DNA of 64,000 nt from Collybiopsis luxurians FD-317 M1 (taxonomy: Eukaryota; Basidiomycota; Agaricomycetes; Agaricales; Omphalotaceae), in NCBI GenBank assembly GCA_000827265.1, contig KN834750.1, positions 1,713,297 to 1,777,296 on the forward strand, written 5' to 3'. Under the pieces are notes generated by a model. The model searched no databases. It had not been told where the DNA came from and saw only the letters and a list, made by a program, of their open reading frames with translations. The position numbers were made by a program, and so were the translations under genes. Shown one piece after another: positions 1-13,560 of this stretch (its first letter is position 1; each line of letters starts with the position of its first letter).

Positions 1-1077
1 CAACTCGGTCATTTCATCGATAAGCACTAGGCAAGTACTTGCGGCCATATAAATCGCGCTCGGTATTAGTGCTACATCTTACCGGGTATGTTCTTCATTT
101 CTCAAACGAACTATGTAAGTTATTTATATCGTTTCACTGCACTAACAGTAATGTAAGACCCATTCTATCGATAAGGATTACTTACGGCGGTTTGCTGCTT
201 GACTTTAGCCTGGTGACCCAGCCCTCGATGGGTTGTCGTTGTTAAACTTGGTTAGTTTCTTGCTTAAGCCGACGAGGGGACTGCTTTAAGCCTAGCTTGG
301 ACTTTATTTCTCGAATGTAGCTCGGCTGCTCGTTTGACCAAACTTGAGTTACATGACATGTGGTGCTACAAGAAAGGGAATACTAAATATTCATTCTTAA
401 TGACATATTATTTTAGTCTGCAAAGTATTCACCTAACTAGTGGACCAGCGCTTCGAGAGCTAAACACCTACGTGACACACCAAGATATCGCTATGTAGAA
501 GGTTGCTCAGTCAAGCCATATATACAGCATGTCGTATGTCGAAAGTCTCTGATAATTATCACGCCATCTGCGCATGCAGCGTCGATCCGAGAGGAGGACC
601 AATCGAGGCCAAATTTGGGTCAAGATACCTCGCTTTGACCTTGCGTGTGCATTTGACGCAAACGATCATGTTTGTTTGTCGGTTTACGTGCGGCCTGCAG
701 CCTCGCTTGCAATGTGTTCAACAGGACTTTAATTTCTCTTAAACTCAAGCGAGCACAAGCCGCTGATCTATTAATTAAGCGGTGGAGTTTCTTCACGTTA
801 TGTAGTCGAGTAGGTATGTACTCAATTATTGAGAAGGATCGCGGAGAGCGTCTCCGAAGCTCGAGTTCAACTTGGAGAAGTACACTGTATTACATCAGAG
901 AGAAAGCAGCTGAAGTAGCGAGTCCAAGTTATCTTATCTTATCAAAGCGTGAGAAACTGTATAGTGATTACCTCACATAGTCACGAGACTAGGTCACGGA
1001 CAGCGTGGGTAAGTACAAGCCGAGCCCGTAGCTGAATTTCTGGATTGCGACACAAACCGTAGCAGCGCACCGCAAGA
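1..1077. other. Left-edge non-coding stretch, nothing recognised
   Basis: About 1.1 kb with only short open frames of mixed, non-conserved sequence. No domain, RNA gene or repeat was recognised. The right end should hold the promoter of the eL42 gene that starts at 1078. It may contain decayed transposon sequence, but nothing here proves that. Confidence 0.5.
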
Positions 1078-1743
<666 letters not shown>

Positions 1744-1997
1744 ATTTGCTCGTCGTGCTACTTATGTACTCTATGCTTTTGCAATGACCATGCATTACTG
1801 TACCCTTCTCCCATGCCTCATGTCATTTTCTCTGACTGAAATACGGAACAAACTCTGTTAAATTGTTCGATTTTGAGGTGTCAGATTGCTGAAGTCGTAG
1901 ATAATATACACAACCAATCGATGAAATCTTTGAGATAATGATAAAAAAATTAAGTTCAACGCGGTACACGCGTCTACTAACTTGCCTTTATCCCTCC

Positions 1998-4900
1998 ATG
2001 TCGAAAAAAACTGTGGCGCCCAAGGAATCGAATAGATACCTTGCTCCGAAGGAGAGTACGCTATTCAAGGAGCTGCTGAACCTCTATGAAACCAAGCAAC
2101 TCAAAAAGGGCCTCAAAACCGCCGACCAGATTCTCAAAAAATACCCCGAACATGGCGGTGAGCCATTTCAGCATCCATTTCCAGGAAAAAGAACCCCGCG
2201 CCTTATTTTGATACTCAGAAACGTCATGCATGAAGGGTCTGGTTCTGGTGCATATGGGGAGAAGGGAAGAAGGGATTGAACTCGTTAGAAAGGGAATTAG
2301 ACTCGATCTGACGTCCCATATCGTCTGGCACGTCTTTGGGCTCATCCAGAAAGGTGAAAAGAAGTACGAGGAGGCGCTCAAGTCGTACACGCAGGCTTTG
2401 AAATTTGACCGGGTACGTGATTTCACAATATTGTATTTCATTAGAGGCTTGACACCCCCCCTCTCAGGATAATTTGAATCTCTTGCGGGACGTGGCCCAG
2501 CTGCAAACTCAACTGAGGCTTTACGATGGACTTGTTGAAACTAGGCATACGCTTTTGAGGCTGCGACCCACCTTGCGACAGCACTGGATTGCTTTGGTTG
2601 TTGCGTATCATCTGAGCGGAAACTTGGACGAGGCAAGGAAAGTCCTGACTGAATACCAGAAAACCCTCAAGGTGAGTTGTATATCTTAGTAAAACATGGA
2701 TGTCCCGCTCATGTTTATTTGTAGAACGTACCTCACTACGATGTGGAACACTCGGAAACGCTGCTGTACCACATACGGGTGTTGGAGGACCTAGGTCAGC
2801 ACTCGGAGGCTCTTTCGCTGCTGGATGTTAGCGCCAAGGATCGTGCCATCGTGGACAAGACTGCTATCATGGAGATTCGGGGTGAGGCGACCGCCAAGTG
2901 CTTTTAAAAGCTAGCACTAACGCCCTTCTCAGCTCGCCTTTTATCAAGATTAAAATCGGATGAAGCAGAACATGCGTGGAGGACATTGATTGAATACAAC
3001 TCGGAATGTCACGACTATTACAAGGGATACATGTCGAATAAGGGCCTCTCCCTAGGTGAATAATTTCATTGCATTGTCGCTCGCGTGCTCTGCTGATCGG
3101 TAATGTAGAAGACAGCCCGATTGAAGCTCTGTCCATCCTTCAAGACTTTTCCACACAGTTCCCCAAGGCCAACGTTCCCCGCCGATTATCCCTCTTACTA
3201 GCTTCCGGAGACGAGTTCAAACAGCTCGCACAACCCTACCTACTGACCGGTCTTACAAAAGGCGTCCCATCCCTCTTTGTCGACCTCAAGTCTCTGTACA
3301 CTGATTCTGCCAAAATGCAAGCTTTGCAAGAAATTGCCGAGACGATACGCAAAGACTCCGCTCCAGAGTCATCCGCCGCTTCATCATCATCTTCATCCTC
3401 AGCGGAACCAACCACGTACCTCTGGACATTATACTTCCTCGCGCAACACTACTCTTACCTCTCAGAACATGTCAAGGCACTGGAACTCCTCGACCTGGCC
3501 ATCACGCATACCCCGACGCTGCCCGAGTTGTACACATGCAAAGCGCGCACGCTTAAACGTGCCGGAGACTATTACGGTGCCTCGCGCGCGATGGAGGATG
3601 CGAGGCTGTTGGATGGGCAGGATAGGTTTTTGAATACGAAGAGCGCAAAGTATAGGATGAGAGCGGAGATGGTGGAGGAGGCTAGTGCTTTGTTGGGGCT
3701 GTTTACGAAGGTGTGTGAGGCGTTTCACCTCTTTTTAGTTCGAGGAATCTGACTGGATAATTTTGGACTGTTCTTTCTTGTAGAAAGACGCTGCAAGTCC
3801 GGGAGCCGATCTTGAGGAGATGCAGTCGTTGTTTTATCTTCTGGAAGAGGGAGAGGCACATCGACGCGCAGGAAGATTAAACCTTGCTCTCAAAAAGTAT
3901 GCCGCTATTCAAAAAGTACGTTGCTCGTTCCGGGTCGTTATATGATTCTAATTACTCGATGTGTTTATCTTCTTTTAAGGTCTTTGATGACTTTGAAGAC
4001 GATCAATACGATTTCCATGGCTATTCGCTGCGCAAATTTACGATTAATATCTATCTCAAGTTTGTGCTTACATTGGGCTTGATCGCGAAGTATAGCTGAT
4101 TTATTTATCCTTTGCTTCGTGCAGCATGTTGAATTGGGAGGACAATCTACGGTCACATCCTAGTTATATCAAGGCTGCTTTAGCTGCTTCTCGAGTGGGT
4201 GTTTTCTTGCTTCAAGATTTCTCGTTTACTTATGTGGCATCTCCGTAGATATTTGTTGACCTGCATGACGATCCGAGCCTTGCTTCCGTCAATCCCGACG
4301 GCAAGTCAACATTCTTTTAAAAGTTGGCTCTGGTATTGAGAATTGTTTTTGCTCGATGAGTAGGTACTTCCACCGACGCCGAGAAGAAGGCGAAGAAGAA
4401 AGCAAAAAAGGCTGCCCAGAAGGAAAAGGAGGATGCTGCGAAGAAAGGTTCGCTACTCAAAAATTATACGCTATCGTCCTTGCTATCGCTAACGCCCACT
4501 CTCTCTTCCAGCCGCGGCTGCAGGAGCACCTTCGTCCACAAACGACGACAAGGGCCTCGATGTACCCTACAAAGACGAGGACCCCGACGGCATGAAGCTC
4601 CTCACTTGCTCAGATCCTTTGGAAAAAGCGGCAAAATTCTTACATCCACTTACGACGGTTGCTCAGAAGAATATCGAGGTTTGGATAGCTGTTTATGACG
4701 TTGCGATTCGTCGAGGTAAGGGTTGCGATGTCACGATGCATGAATCGAGTCTTATGTTTTGCGGACAGGCAAGCGATTACAGGCTGCACAAGCCTTGGCT
4801 CATGCACGGGCGTTGGATGCGGAGACTCCAGAGTTACATGTACGGATTGTACATGCCAGACATACTGGTGGGTCACCGATTCGTCCTGCTTATCCTGTCG

Positions 4901-5494
4901 TGGTGTTTGAATTTCCTTATTCTCAACAGTATCCAATCTACCAGAACCAATACCGGCCCCGACAGGACCAGTGTTCATGGAAACCCTCAACAAGATACTC
5001 CCAGAAAATGTTTCTCTGGAGACGTTCAACTCTCAGTATCTGCAAAAACACTCTACATCTGCGAAAGCGATTCTAGCCTCCACGCAGGCGATGCGAGTGC
5101 TGGGAGCGCCCTTGCAAGAGGTGGAGGATTTGGTGTTTACGGCGCTGAGTGAGGAGGTTCGATTGGATATCAAGGTATGTGTGTTTCCTTACAGTGTTAC
5201 TTTGTCTGCGAACGATATACGGTGCAAAATCTCACTTTTGTCATGATATCTTCATCACAGACCGCTCTGGAACTTTCAGCCTTTTTGAAAAAGATCAAAT
5301 CCTCACGCGTAGACGAGCTGCACAAGGCGCTCGATACTAAGTTCACGATCTCGACTGCGTTCAAGACACCCGATGAATTGGCCAAATTGAGAGAGTGGGC
5401 TCTGACGAATGATAAGGATTCGGTTGGGTCGAACAGTGCTGAAGCTGCTGCTCCGGCCGAGAACGAAGCTGAGCTAGGGACGGCGGAGGCGTAA
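1998..5494 (+). CDS. NAA15: NatA N-terminal acetyltransferase auxiliary subunit (NAA15/NAT1)
   Basis: Large TPR-type scaffold that anchors the NatA catalytic subunit to the ribosome for co-translational N-terminal acetylation. The ATG at 1998 begins MSKKTVAPKESNRYLAPKES, followed by the family-typical LFKELLNLYETKQLKKGLK and, across the first intron, EHGETSCMKGLVLVHMGRR. Later exons carry TPR helices (for example GLIQKGEKKYEEALKSYTQA near 2340-2400 and PELYTCKARTLKRAGDYYGA near 3520-3580). A Lys/Ala-rich segment at about 4370-4445 (EKKAKKKAKKAAQKEKEDA) is the charged stretch known in NAA15 orthologues. The C-terminal domain ends at 5494 with an Ala/Glu-rich tail. At least ten short introns interrupt it. 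Its partner NAA10 is encoded in this window at 39955-40758. Exact internal splice sites were not all resolved. Confidence 0.95.
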
Positions 5495-5737
5495 AGTGAG
5501 TGCTAGTGTAGAACTAATTTTGTGCGCGTACTATTAGACCGTCTCGTCGACATTATTATCATCAAGACATTTTACAAAATTTTGACATTCTACACAATGA
5601 TATAAGATATATTTGCGATGAGATCGTACTATAAACTGACACCATAGACTGACGATATCCAAACGCAGAAACCCAAGCGAAAAGGTCACATAGATGGCTT
5701 GAAACCGACTCCTTCGCATTTAGCTTGCGAGAGGAAG

Positions 5738-7898
5738 CTAAAAGTCCGAATCAGTACCGGACTCTGTCGCCCAATAGTCGAATGACATTGCTTCTCGATC
5801 TGTGCTCATGACACGAGCATACTCGAGTAGAAGCCTGACCGAACTAATCAGAAAATCCTCTTAGACTGCAAGTCGAATAGAACCAACCTGAAATTATACG
5901 CCACAAGATCTTCTTCGCGCCAAAAGTTCAAACTCCATTCCCTACCCTGAGCTCCGATTTTCTCCGCCAAGTCATCGTGACCAAAGTCTCCATTAAGGTC
6001 GCCCCGGAAAAAGCTGAAAGCATCCCAAAGGTCCGACAAGTCGACTTGAACAGGAACGTAGTGAACCCATGGTTGTATGCGATGGGCAAACCTGGGAAAT
6101 CAGGCATGTTATACCAGCAGAGTCCATAGTGGACGACGACAGTTGCTTACCATTCAGGATATATGGTTGCCTTGAAGATACACGACGAAGAAGTAATGAG
6201 ACGCTTGAAACGGGCAGACCAGGCATTCCCATCCACGTCTAAGATGTACTTGTATTTCCCTGCGTTCTCTGGAGAAACATATTTCTTCCACTCGAACATG
6301 TTTACCAGTTCATCACAAGTAGCATCGTCGCAGCTTATAGGCCTTCCAGAAAAGCCAATATCCAGCATCGAGGGCGCCCATCTTGCCTTCTTCACAACCG
6401 TCCTTTTGCTGAGGGGCTCGCCCATCTTTGACCCCAGTCCAAGAAGTCGCAAATTAGAGTGTAAGTTATCCTGTGCCCACCCGACTGTCTTGATTCGATG
6501 GGTAAGACGCCATTGAAACTCGTCCGAGTGAAAGGTACCAGTGTTCGCCCCGCGCCAATGGAGACGTTCGTCGTCTTTATCTTCCCAAGCAAGATCTGAC
6601 TCCACATCTGATACCCAATTGAGAGGAATCGCAGCTATGATATCACGGTGAAGCATCGAGGGACTGAAACTGATGAGAGGCGACAGTGTGGTTTTGGGGG
6701 CTGGACCTCGGTTATGTTTGATGAACTGGCCGTGCTGGCGAAGAAGGTGAGGATGCTGGCAAGGATCCATCGCCGCTCGGTGGTCGTGAATGAAAGTCCG
6801 CGAGCTTGGCCTAGACATGGGATCTGCTCCACGCCTGGCAGGATAAGGAGAGTTGAAGTCGATGCGCTTAGTCCAAACAATTGATGTAGGATCGCAGGAA
6901 GCCAGCCAGCCATTGGGATTGAAAAGCTGAGGATAATTGAGGGTGGAGATTGCTGATACGATAGAACTGATCAGCCTAGTTTAACAGTGGGATTTCAAGA
7001 AACTTACTCCTTCCTCTCTTCGCGGATGTCACGGCTTCATTCCAGAGAGACCATTCTGTGTTCATTTCTGGATTGTCTAGGGGATTGAAGTTGACGCGAA
7101 AAGGGGGGATGTGCTGCTCAAGATTAGCCCGTCTGAGCATGTCTATGACCATTTTCCCGCCTTCAGTCAGATCATATGTAGCTTGGAACTTCAGGGAAGT
7201 GTTGAGGACCTCGATAGGATCTTCGATGGCGAGCTTTCCTATGATATAGTAACTATCCACTCCTCCCCCAGGTATTTGGTTTTGCGGTTCGGTTTGAAGC
7301 TCGTAAGGATCGACGCCCCAGTAAGCCTCGAGGTCCTCATTAATTTGATCATACTCGTCGGGAAGCTGGACATGGTTTTCCTCAACGTAATTCCACCTGC
7401 AGATTCGATGGGAAACTAAGCAGAAATCCACCATGAACGTCGAAAAACCTACCATTTATCAAAGCCTAAGGGTGGCTTCCGGCCATACCTTCTTTCGTAC
7501 TCGACGACAGCTTCGCGTAGGGTACGACTGGCTTTATCCAGTTTTTGCTGCCAGGCTGCCTCGCTCTTCTGAATCAAGTCAAAAATTGGGTGCTGGCCTT
7601 GAGGGTTGACCTCGAGTAAACCGTTGGGATTATACCAATGCTCTCCGATAGGAACTGTTTGGACTTTGTTTGATTTCGATAGACCCGGGATCTTGAACTT
7701 TGGACCCTTTGGAATCAAATACGACAGATTGTGATCCTCGACGTGGCCAACCCTCGTCTCGACGCTGATGGTGGTTGTAGTTCCTCCGAACAAAGCGTAT
7801 TTGAGAGAATTTGCAGAAAGTGCGATTAAGCAGAACAGTGAGATGCGAGTCAGCAACCGGCGAGAGGACCGCTGGAGAGGTCTTCGAGGTGGGGCCAT
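5738..7898 (-). CDS. GT90 family glycosyltransferase (CAP10-like), type II membrane protein
   Basis: Predicted Golgi/ER glycosyltransferase of CAZy family GT90 (Pfam Glyco_transf_90), the family of Cryptococcus CAP10 and animal POGLUT proteins. The ATG is at 7896-7898. A basic N-terminus (MAPPRRPLQRSSRRLL) precedes one hydrophobic segment (ISLFCLIALSANSLKYALF), fitting a signal anchor. The stem contains an Arg/Lys-rich helix (SRTLREAVVEYERRYGRKPP). The catalytic half is recognised from KYKYILDVDGNAWSARFKRL, then SSSCIFKATIYPEW and, across an intron, RIQPWVHYVPVQVDLSDLWD, the classic GT90 order. The protein ends ATESGTDSDF at 5738. Several introns of about 50-60 bp separate the exons. Donor and acceptor sugars cannot be told from sequence; a role in cell-wall or capsule-like glycan synthesis is inferred from the family. 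Confidence 0.9.
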
Positions 7899-9386
7899 GG
7901 AAGGCGCAGAGACGATTCTGCAGGAACGGGACCTTTATACTACATCCAAGCTTTCATCAGGAGCTCGATCGTAAATGGATAGCACGATCCCTGTAGAAAG
8001 TCTAAGCAGACACGGATGTCCCTGAAATCTGAGAGAGAAAAAAAAAGGATTCCCTTGTACAGAAATTGGCGATTACGACTCTAAGCAAGAAAAATTTGAT
8101 GATGTCGGAAGAGGGAAGCGGAAGGAAGCTGACATACAGAGTAGCGGGAAGATTGTTGCGACCTCGAACGGAGCGATATTGGCGGAACTAATAAGAGGAA
8201 GAGGGGCAAACAAAGTTTCTGGGAGATTGCCCAAGGTAGGGTTCGATACGGCGTCTTGGGTCAGAACTTCAACTTGCCATCCCAAACTTTTCCTGCAATA
8301 CCCAAGTCATGAGCCATCGTTTAATGCTAGTGCTGCCCTTGTGCATCTCAGAGGCTCCTTCCTTTGCTCAAGCTTTGCTGGGCCCGAACCATATGGCAGA
8401 CGGCTACTAGCCTGGCGCAGTCCTTTTTTTTTCACCCCTTCAAATTCTCATAAGACGTCGTGCCGACAGCTGTAGAGGTATGCTCTAGAGTAGGCATTTC
8501 GAGCAATGAGAAGAGCTAAAGTTAAGTCAAAAACAACATTACATCGACGACCAGCCAAGTTGAATATGTATTATTGATATCTTCTATCTTGAATGTGCGA
8601 CTACTCGGTTCGAAGACTTATTGCTCGGTTTGATGTAGCTAATGATCCAACAGTATCCCGTGCCCCTGGATCTTGGATACGAGAGGACACTCACAGGCCC
8701 AAATGGTTGGGATTCTTGAGACATAACACGATTTCAATCGAACGGAATGTTAGATAAAATTCACAGCTCGGAAGTGGCGCGGCAGTGGCAACGTCGAAAT
8801 AGAGTAAAAGCAGGTGTTGGCGCTGCCCGATTACTATCATTGAATGAGTAATGCCGACAAGCGTCGGAGTCCGGATCCCGTTACCTTTCAGTTTCTCATA
8901 TCTTGAGGTTACTGATATTGACAAGAAATCAAAGGTGACTGTTCCAACTGTAAGAAATTCTTCCTTTATATGGTAAACTAACTGGTTCTATATTGTCCAA
9001 ACCAATTTGCCTTACCTTGAAGGCAGCCCTGGTGCATCCGCTGAGCCCGAAATGGAAATCAGTCAGCCCGTGTGAGGAGTTTAGCAACACATTATCCCGG
9101 CATTGGATGACACCCTGGTGGAGAATTGAAATGATACTGATCACTAATATGATTGTCTGAGCTGGCGTGTTGGAAAGGTAAGGAACAATTAATCAAACCT
9201 TGTTCTATTGAATAACATATAAGAGCATTCTGTAAGCTCGATTGTTTGTTTTCCCCCCATCCTGATTCCTTCATCATCCTTGAACATTAAGAATTTACCA
9301 AGAATATTTGAAGAGCACTGTCTGATATTGAAGGTCTGGACACCTATGTCACCTGGATAGGATGCTAATATGCAAGAATAGGAAAC
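7899..9386. other. Intergenic region with a decayed F-box-gene copy
   Basis: About 1.5 kb between the GT90 gene and the NLR gene. Open frames here are short and show no domain. The only recognisable content is the 8604-8804 sequence described separately. The part nearest 9387 is AT-rich and probably holds the NLR promoter and leader. Confidence 0.5.
8604..8804. repeat. Degenerate copy of the F-box gene 5' region (partner at 16234-16508)
   Basis: This stretch matches 16234-16508 in the same orientation, from 'ctcggttcgaag' to 'gaaatagag'. Shared blocks include 'tgatgtagctaa', 'ggatacgagagga', 'actcacaggccca', 'ggttgggattctt' and 'agtggcgcggcagtggcaa'. Compared with the partner it lacks about 30 bp and about 45 bp inside and carries many substitutions. 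The partner is the start and upstream region of a minus-strand F-box gene, so this copy is a relic of a duplicated 5' end. The two copies bracket the NLR/F-box island. Confidence 0.8.
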
Positions 9387-12190
9387 ATGTTTGCTAATGC
9401 GAGCAATTTCACCATTTACGGTGGTCAATTTACAGTCATCAGTATGTTCTGATTTAAATATATATTATGGAAACTTCTACGAATTTATTGTGTAACAGCA
9501 AGTGATGAAACCACCAAGATTCATGATTGGCTTAAAGCACCAGACTGTTCAGCTAATTATGTATCAGCTGCTGACAAGAAAGTACCAGGAACTGGGTTAT
9601 GGATCCTAGACCACACAGAATACAAGAAGTGGAAAGAGCATCCCAATATCCTCTGGATCCAAGGAAAAGGTAGAATATTGGCTCTCTGCACTGCATTTCA
9701 GCTTACAATAGAAATTGATTAGCTGGATCTGGAAAAACAGTTTTAAGGTAAGTGGTTGCATAATACTCCAAATATAAACAAAAGTGAGAAAAGACTGATT
9801 ATTTGAAAAGCACAACAATCCTGAAAGATCTCCATTCAAACATGAATACTGATGCTATTTGGTATCACTACTTTGACATTCGAGACAACACAAAGAATAA
9901 ATCTTCTTATTGTGGATTTCTTCTGTCTCTTGTCTTACAAATGGGACTTGGCCCAAACGAGGGCATCAATCCAGCTTTACTCAAGTTGTATAAAGCACTC
10001 AAAAGATATCAACATCCACCAATTGAAGAATTGGAGGAAATAATTAAAACTACCATCATTCAAAGAAATGGAGGATATCTTCTTGTGGATGCCATGGATG
10101 AATGCACAGAAGAGGCTGAACAAGTGATGGCCTGGTTATGTCAATTTGCACAAAAATTATGGATTGTTATTACCAGCAGGCACTTTGTAGATTCCAGGGC
10201 TGAGAAAAGTGCCCTGAAAATTGCTCTAGATGAGGAGGGCCCAAATGTTGCAAAGGATATGGAGAGGTACATTGAGTCTAAGATAAAAAGTTCTGAGTAC
10301 AACTTTGATTTGAATGAATCATATTGGAAGGATGTAGTGGAGATTTTAAAAGATAGAGCTAATGGACAGTGGGTATCTGCATTATTTTACATGGATAAGA
10401 CTACTGTTACTCAATTTCTTTGTAGATTCCGATGGGCTGAGTGCCAATTGAAGGAGGTGAAAGAATGCACTGACCAAGAAGCTGTAGAAGAAGTATTAAT
10501 GAATTTACCTAAGGACTTGGAAACTATATACTCCAAAGCTGTGCAGAAAGCAGAGCAAGGAAAGCAGGCAAAAAATGCCCATCATTTGCTACTCTGGCTG
10601 CTCTATGCATATGAGCCTTTGAATGTCACCCAAGTAAGAGAAATTCTAGCAATTGACATTCAGAAGCAGACTGTAAAGAAGTACAAAGGAATGAAGCTGA
10701 GGCTGGATGCCCTTGTGGACTCTAGCCTTGTAGTGTTGGGGACCAATAATGAGGTTCAGTTTGCTCATGCCTCAGTCAAGGAGTTCCTACTTGATCATCA
10801 CACTTCTAATCAGGTTAAAAATGTCTTTAAAATTAATGAAAAGTTTGCTGATGACATGATAGCTCAAGCATGTATCATTTACTTGATGCATGTTATGGAT
10901 GAACCAGAGAGCAAAAATGAGCCTGAAAAAACCTCTTTATTGAACTATGCAAGCCATTACTGGTTAGTTCATGCCAGGTGTATTATAATCAAGCAACAAA
11001 ACAGTGCTCTGGAAAGTCTGATCAAAAATATATTAATAGACACAAGTAATACCTTTCTAATGTGGCGGGAGAAATATGATAAAAAAGACTGTTGGATTGG
11101 AAGATGGGAGTTGGGCACAGCCCTATACTATGCAGCTCAGCATGGATTGACAACAAGAGTGGAAGAAATTTTGATGGAAAAAAAATTGGTGCTTGGAAAT
11201 CAAAAATTAGAAGCAGAATATATTAACTTTAAGTGTGGAAGATATGGAGATGCATTGCAAGCAGCAGCATCACATGGCAATGAAATAGAGATGTGGCCAT
11301 TTGATTGGAAGGGTGCAGATGTAAATGACCAAAGGATAAATGTAGATCATGGAAAGGTAGCAGTAGTAAACTTGCTGCTCGAAAATGGTGCAGATGTGAA
11401 TGCTCAAGGTGGTCAGTATGGGAGTGCACTTCAAGCAGCTGCAGAAAGAGGCAATGAGGCAGTTATAAATTTGCTGCTTGAAAAAGGTGCAGATGTGAAT
11501 GCCCAGGGTGGTCAGTATGGGGGTGCACTCCAGGCAGCTGCAGAGAGAGGCCACAAAGCTATTGTCAAGTTGCTGCTTGAACATGGTGCAGATGTGAATG
11601 CCCAGGGTGGTCAATGTAGAAATGCACTCCAGGCTGCTGCAGAGAGTGGCAATGAAGCAGTTGTGGAATTGCTGCTAAACAATGGTGCTTATTTGAATGC
11701 CCAGGATGGCCAATGTGGAAATGCACTTCAGGCAGCTGCAAAGAGTGGCAATGAAGCAATTGTAAAGCTATTGCTTGAAAATGGTGCAGATGCAAATGCC
11801 CAAAGGGGAAATGCACTCCAGGCAGCTGCACTGAGAGGCTATGAAGCAGTTGTAAAATTGTTGCTGAAAAAAGGTGCAGATGTGAATGCCCAGAATGGTC
11901 ACTATGGGAATGCACTCCAGGCTGCTGCAAAGAGAGGCCATGAAGCAGCTGTAAAATTGTTATTAGACAATAATGCCAATGTGAATGCCCATGGTGGTCA
12001 CTATGGAAATGCACTCCAGGCAGCTGCAGAGAATGGTGATGAAATAATTGTAAAACTGCTGCTTAAAAATGGTGCAGATGTAAATGCTCAAGGTGGTCAA
12101 TATGGGAATGCACTCCAGGCAGCTGCAGAGAGTGGCAATGAAGCAGTTGTATGGTTGCTGCTTCAGAGTGGTGCAGATGTGAATGCCTAG
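9387..12190 (+). CDS. NACHT-ankyrin NLR-like protein
   Basis: STAND-type NTPase of the fungal NLR group, where NACHT ATPases with repeat sensors are thought to act in non-self recognition and cell death. Exons 9387-9441, 9499-9669, 9723-9747 and 9811-12190 total 2631 nt, or 876 residues, in one frame. The N-terminus MFANASNFTIYGGQFTVI resembles the short glycine motif found at the start of many agaricomycete NLR-like proteins. Walker A is GKAGSGKT at residues 74-81, split by an intron. Walker B is YLLVDAMDE at about 173-181. A winged-helix-like block with FAHASVKEFLLDHH follows. Ankyrin repeats begin near residue 557, with about nine full 33-residue units (GNALQAAAESGNEAVVKLLL type). The TAG at 12188-12190 interrupts a repeat, and the same frame continues downstream. 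A- and T-rich codon choice sets it apart from the housekeeping genes around it. Confidence 0.9.
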
Positions 12191-13560
12191 GGTACTCAAC
12201 ATCGAAATGCACTCCAAGCAGCTGCAGAGAGTGGCAATGGAGCAGTTGTAAAGTTACTGCTCAAAAGTGGTGCAGATGTGAATGCCCAGGGTAGTCAATA
12301 TCAGAATGCACTCCAGGCTGCTGTAGAAAGAAACAATAAAACAATTGTAGAATTGCTGCTTGAAAATGGTGCAGATGTGAATGCCCAGGGTGGTCATTAT
12401 GGGAATGCACTTCAGGCAGCTGCAGTGAGAGGTAATGATGCAATTGTCAAGCTGCTGCTTGAAAGCCATGCAGATGTGAATGCCCAGGGTGGTCAATATG
12501 GGAATGCACTCCAAGCAGCTGTAGAGAATAGCAATAAAGCAGTTGTCAACTTGCTACTTGAAAATGGGGCACATGGAAAAAAGATCCAGGATAAGAATGC
12601 AGAGAGCAGCAGTAAAACAGTTTTAAAAGTGTGGCTAAAAAATGGTGCAGATTCAAAGACCAAGGGTAGTCAATATAAGAATGCACTCTGGAGAGCTGTA
12701 GTAAGTGGCAATGAAGCATCTGTAAAATTGCTACTTGAAAATGGTACACATGTAAATTCACAGGGTGATCAATTTGAGAATGTGCTCCAGGCTGCTGTAG
12801 AGAGTGGCAATGAAGCAATTGTAAAACTGCTACTTGAAAATGGTACAAATGTTGTAAAAGGCCAGGGTAGTCACTTTGAAAATGCACTCCAGGCAGCTGT
12901 AAAGAGTGGCAATGAAGCAGTTGTAAAGCTGCTACTCAAAAATGGTGCAGATGTAAATGCCCAGGGTAGTCAATTTAGAAATGCCCTACAAGCAGCTATA
13001 GAGAATAACAAGGAAGCAGTAGTTAAGTTGCTGCTTGAATGTGGTGCTAATGTTAATGCTAAGGGTGGTCGCTTTCAAGGGAATGCACTCCATGAAGCTG
13101 CAATGAGAGGCAATGAAGCAATTGTAAAATTGCTTCTTGAAAATGGCGCAGATGTGAATGCCCAGGGTAGTCAATTTGGAAATGCCCTACAGGCAGCTGT
13201 AGAGAATAACAACAAAGCAGTAGTTAAGTTGCTGCTTGAACATGGTGCTAATGTTAATGCTGAGGGTGGTCACTTTGGGAATGCACTCCATGAAGCTGCA
13301 ACAAGAGGCAATGAAGCAATTGTAAGATTGCTGCTTGAAAATGGTGCAGATGTGAATGTTCAAGGTGGTGAATATGGAAATGCCCTCTAGGCAGCAGCGG
13401 GAAATGGCAATAGAGTAGTTGCAAAGATGTTGCTTGAAAATGGTGCTAATGTGAATGCACAGGGTGGCCAACATAGGAATGCACTCCAGGAAGCTGCCTA
13501 CAGAGCTGTTGTAAAGTTGCTGCTTGAAAATGGTCCAGATGTGAATACCCAGGGAGTTTA
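11215..13560 (+). repeat. Tandem 99-bp ankyrin repeat array (about 24 units)
   Basis: Direct repeats of about 99 bp, each encoding one 33-residue ankyrin unit of the type LLLENGADVNAQGGQYGNAL followed by QAAAESGNEAVVK. I count about 9 units before the TAG at 12188, about 12 between there and the TAG at 13388, and 2 more to the TAA at 13558. Units are very similar to each other at DNA level ('gtgaatgcccagggtggtca' recurs), which suggests ongoing unequal exchange or gene conversion. One unit near 11800 lacks four codons. The unit around 12590 is strongly diverged. Confidence 0.92.
12191..13560 (+). pseudogene. Continuation of the ankyrin array beyond in-frame stops
   Basis: The NLR reading frame continues past the stop at 12188-12190 for 1197 nt of open ankyrin coding sequence, up to a second TAG at 13388-13390, then to a TAA at 13558-13560. 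Comparison with sister repeats shows that the first two stops replace CAG codons (gcCAGggt to gcTAGggt, ctCCAGgca to ctCTAGgca). After 13558 the decayed repeat shows TAA, TGA and TAA where repeats have CAA, CGA and CAA. Either this tail is lost from the protein, or the stops are spliced out: both TAGs fall at the end of potential in-frame introns (12149-12190, 42 nt; 13322-13390, 69 nt, donor gtaaga). Confidence 0.7.
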
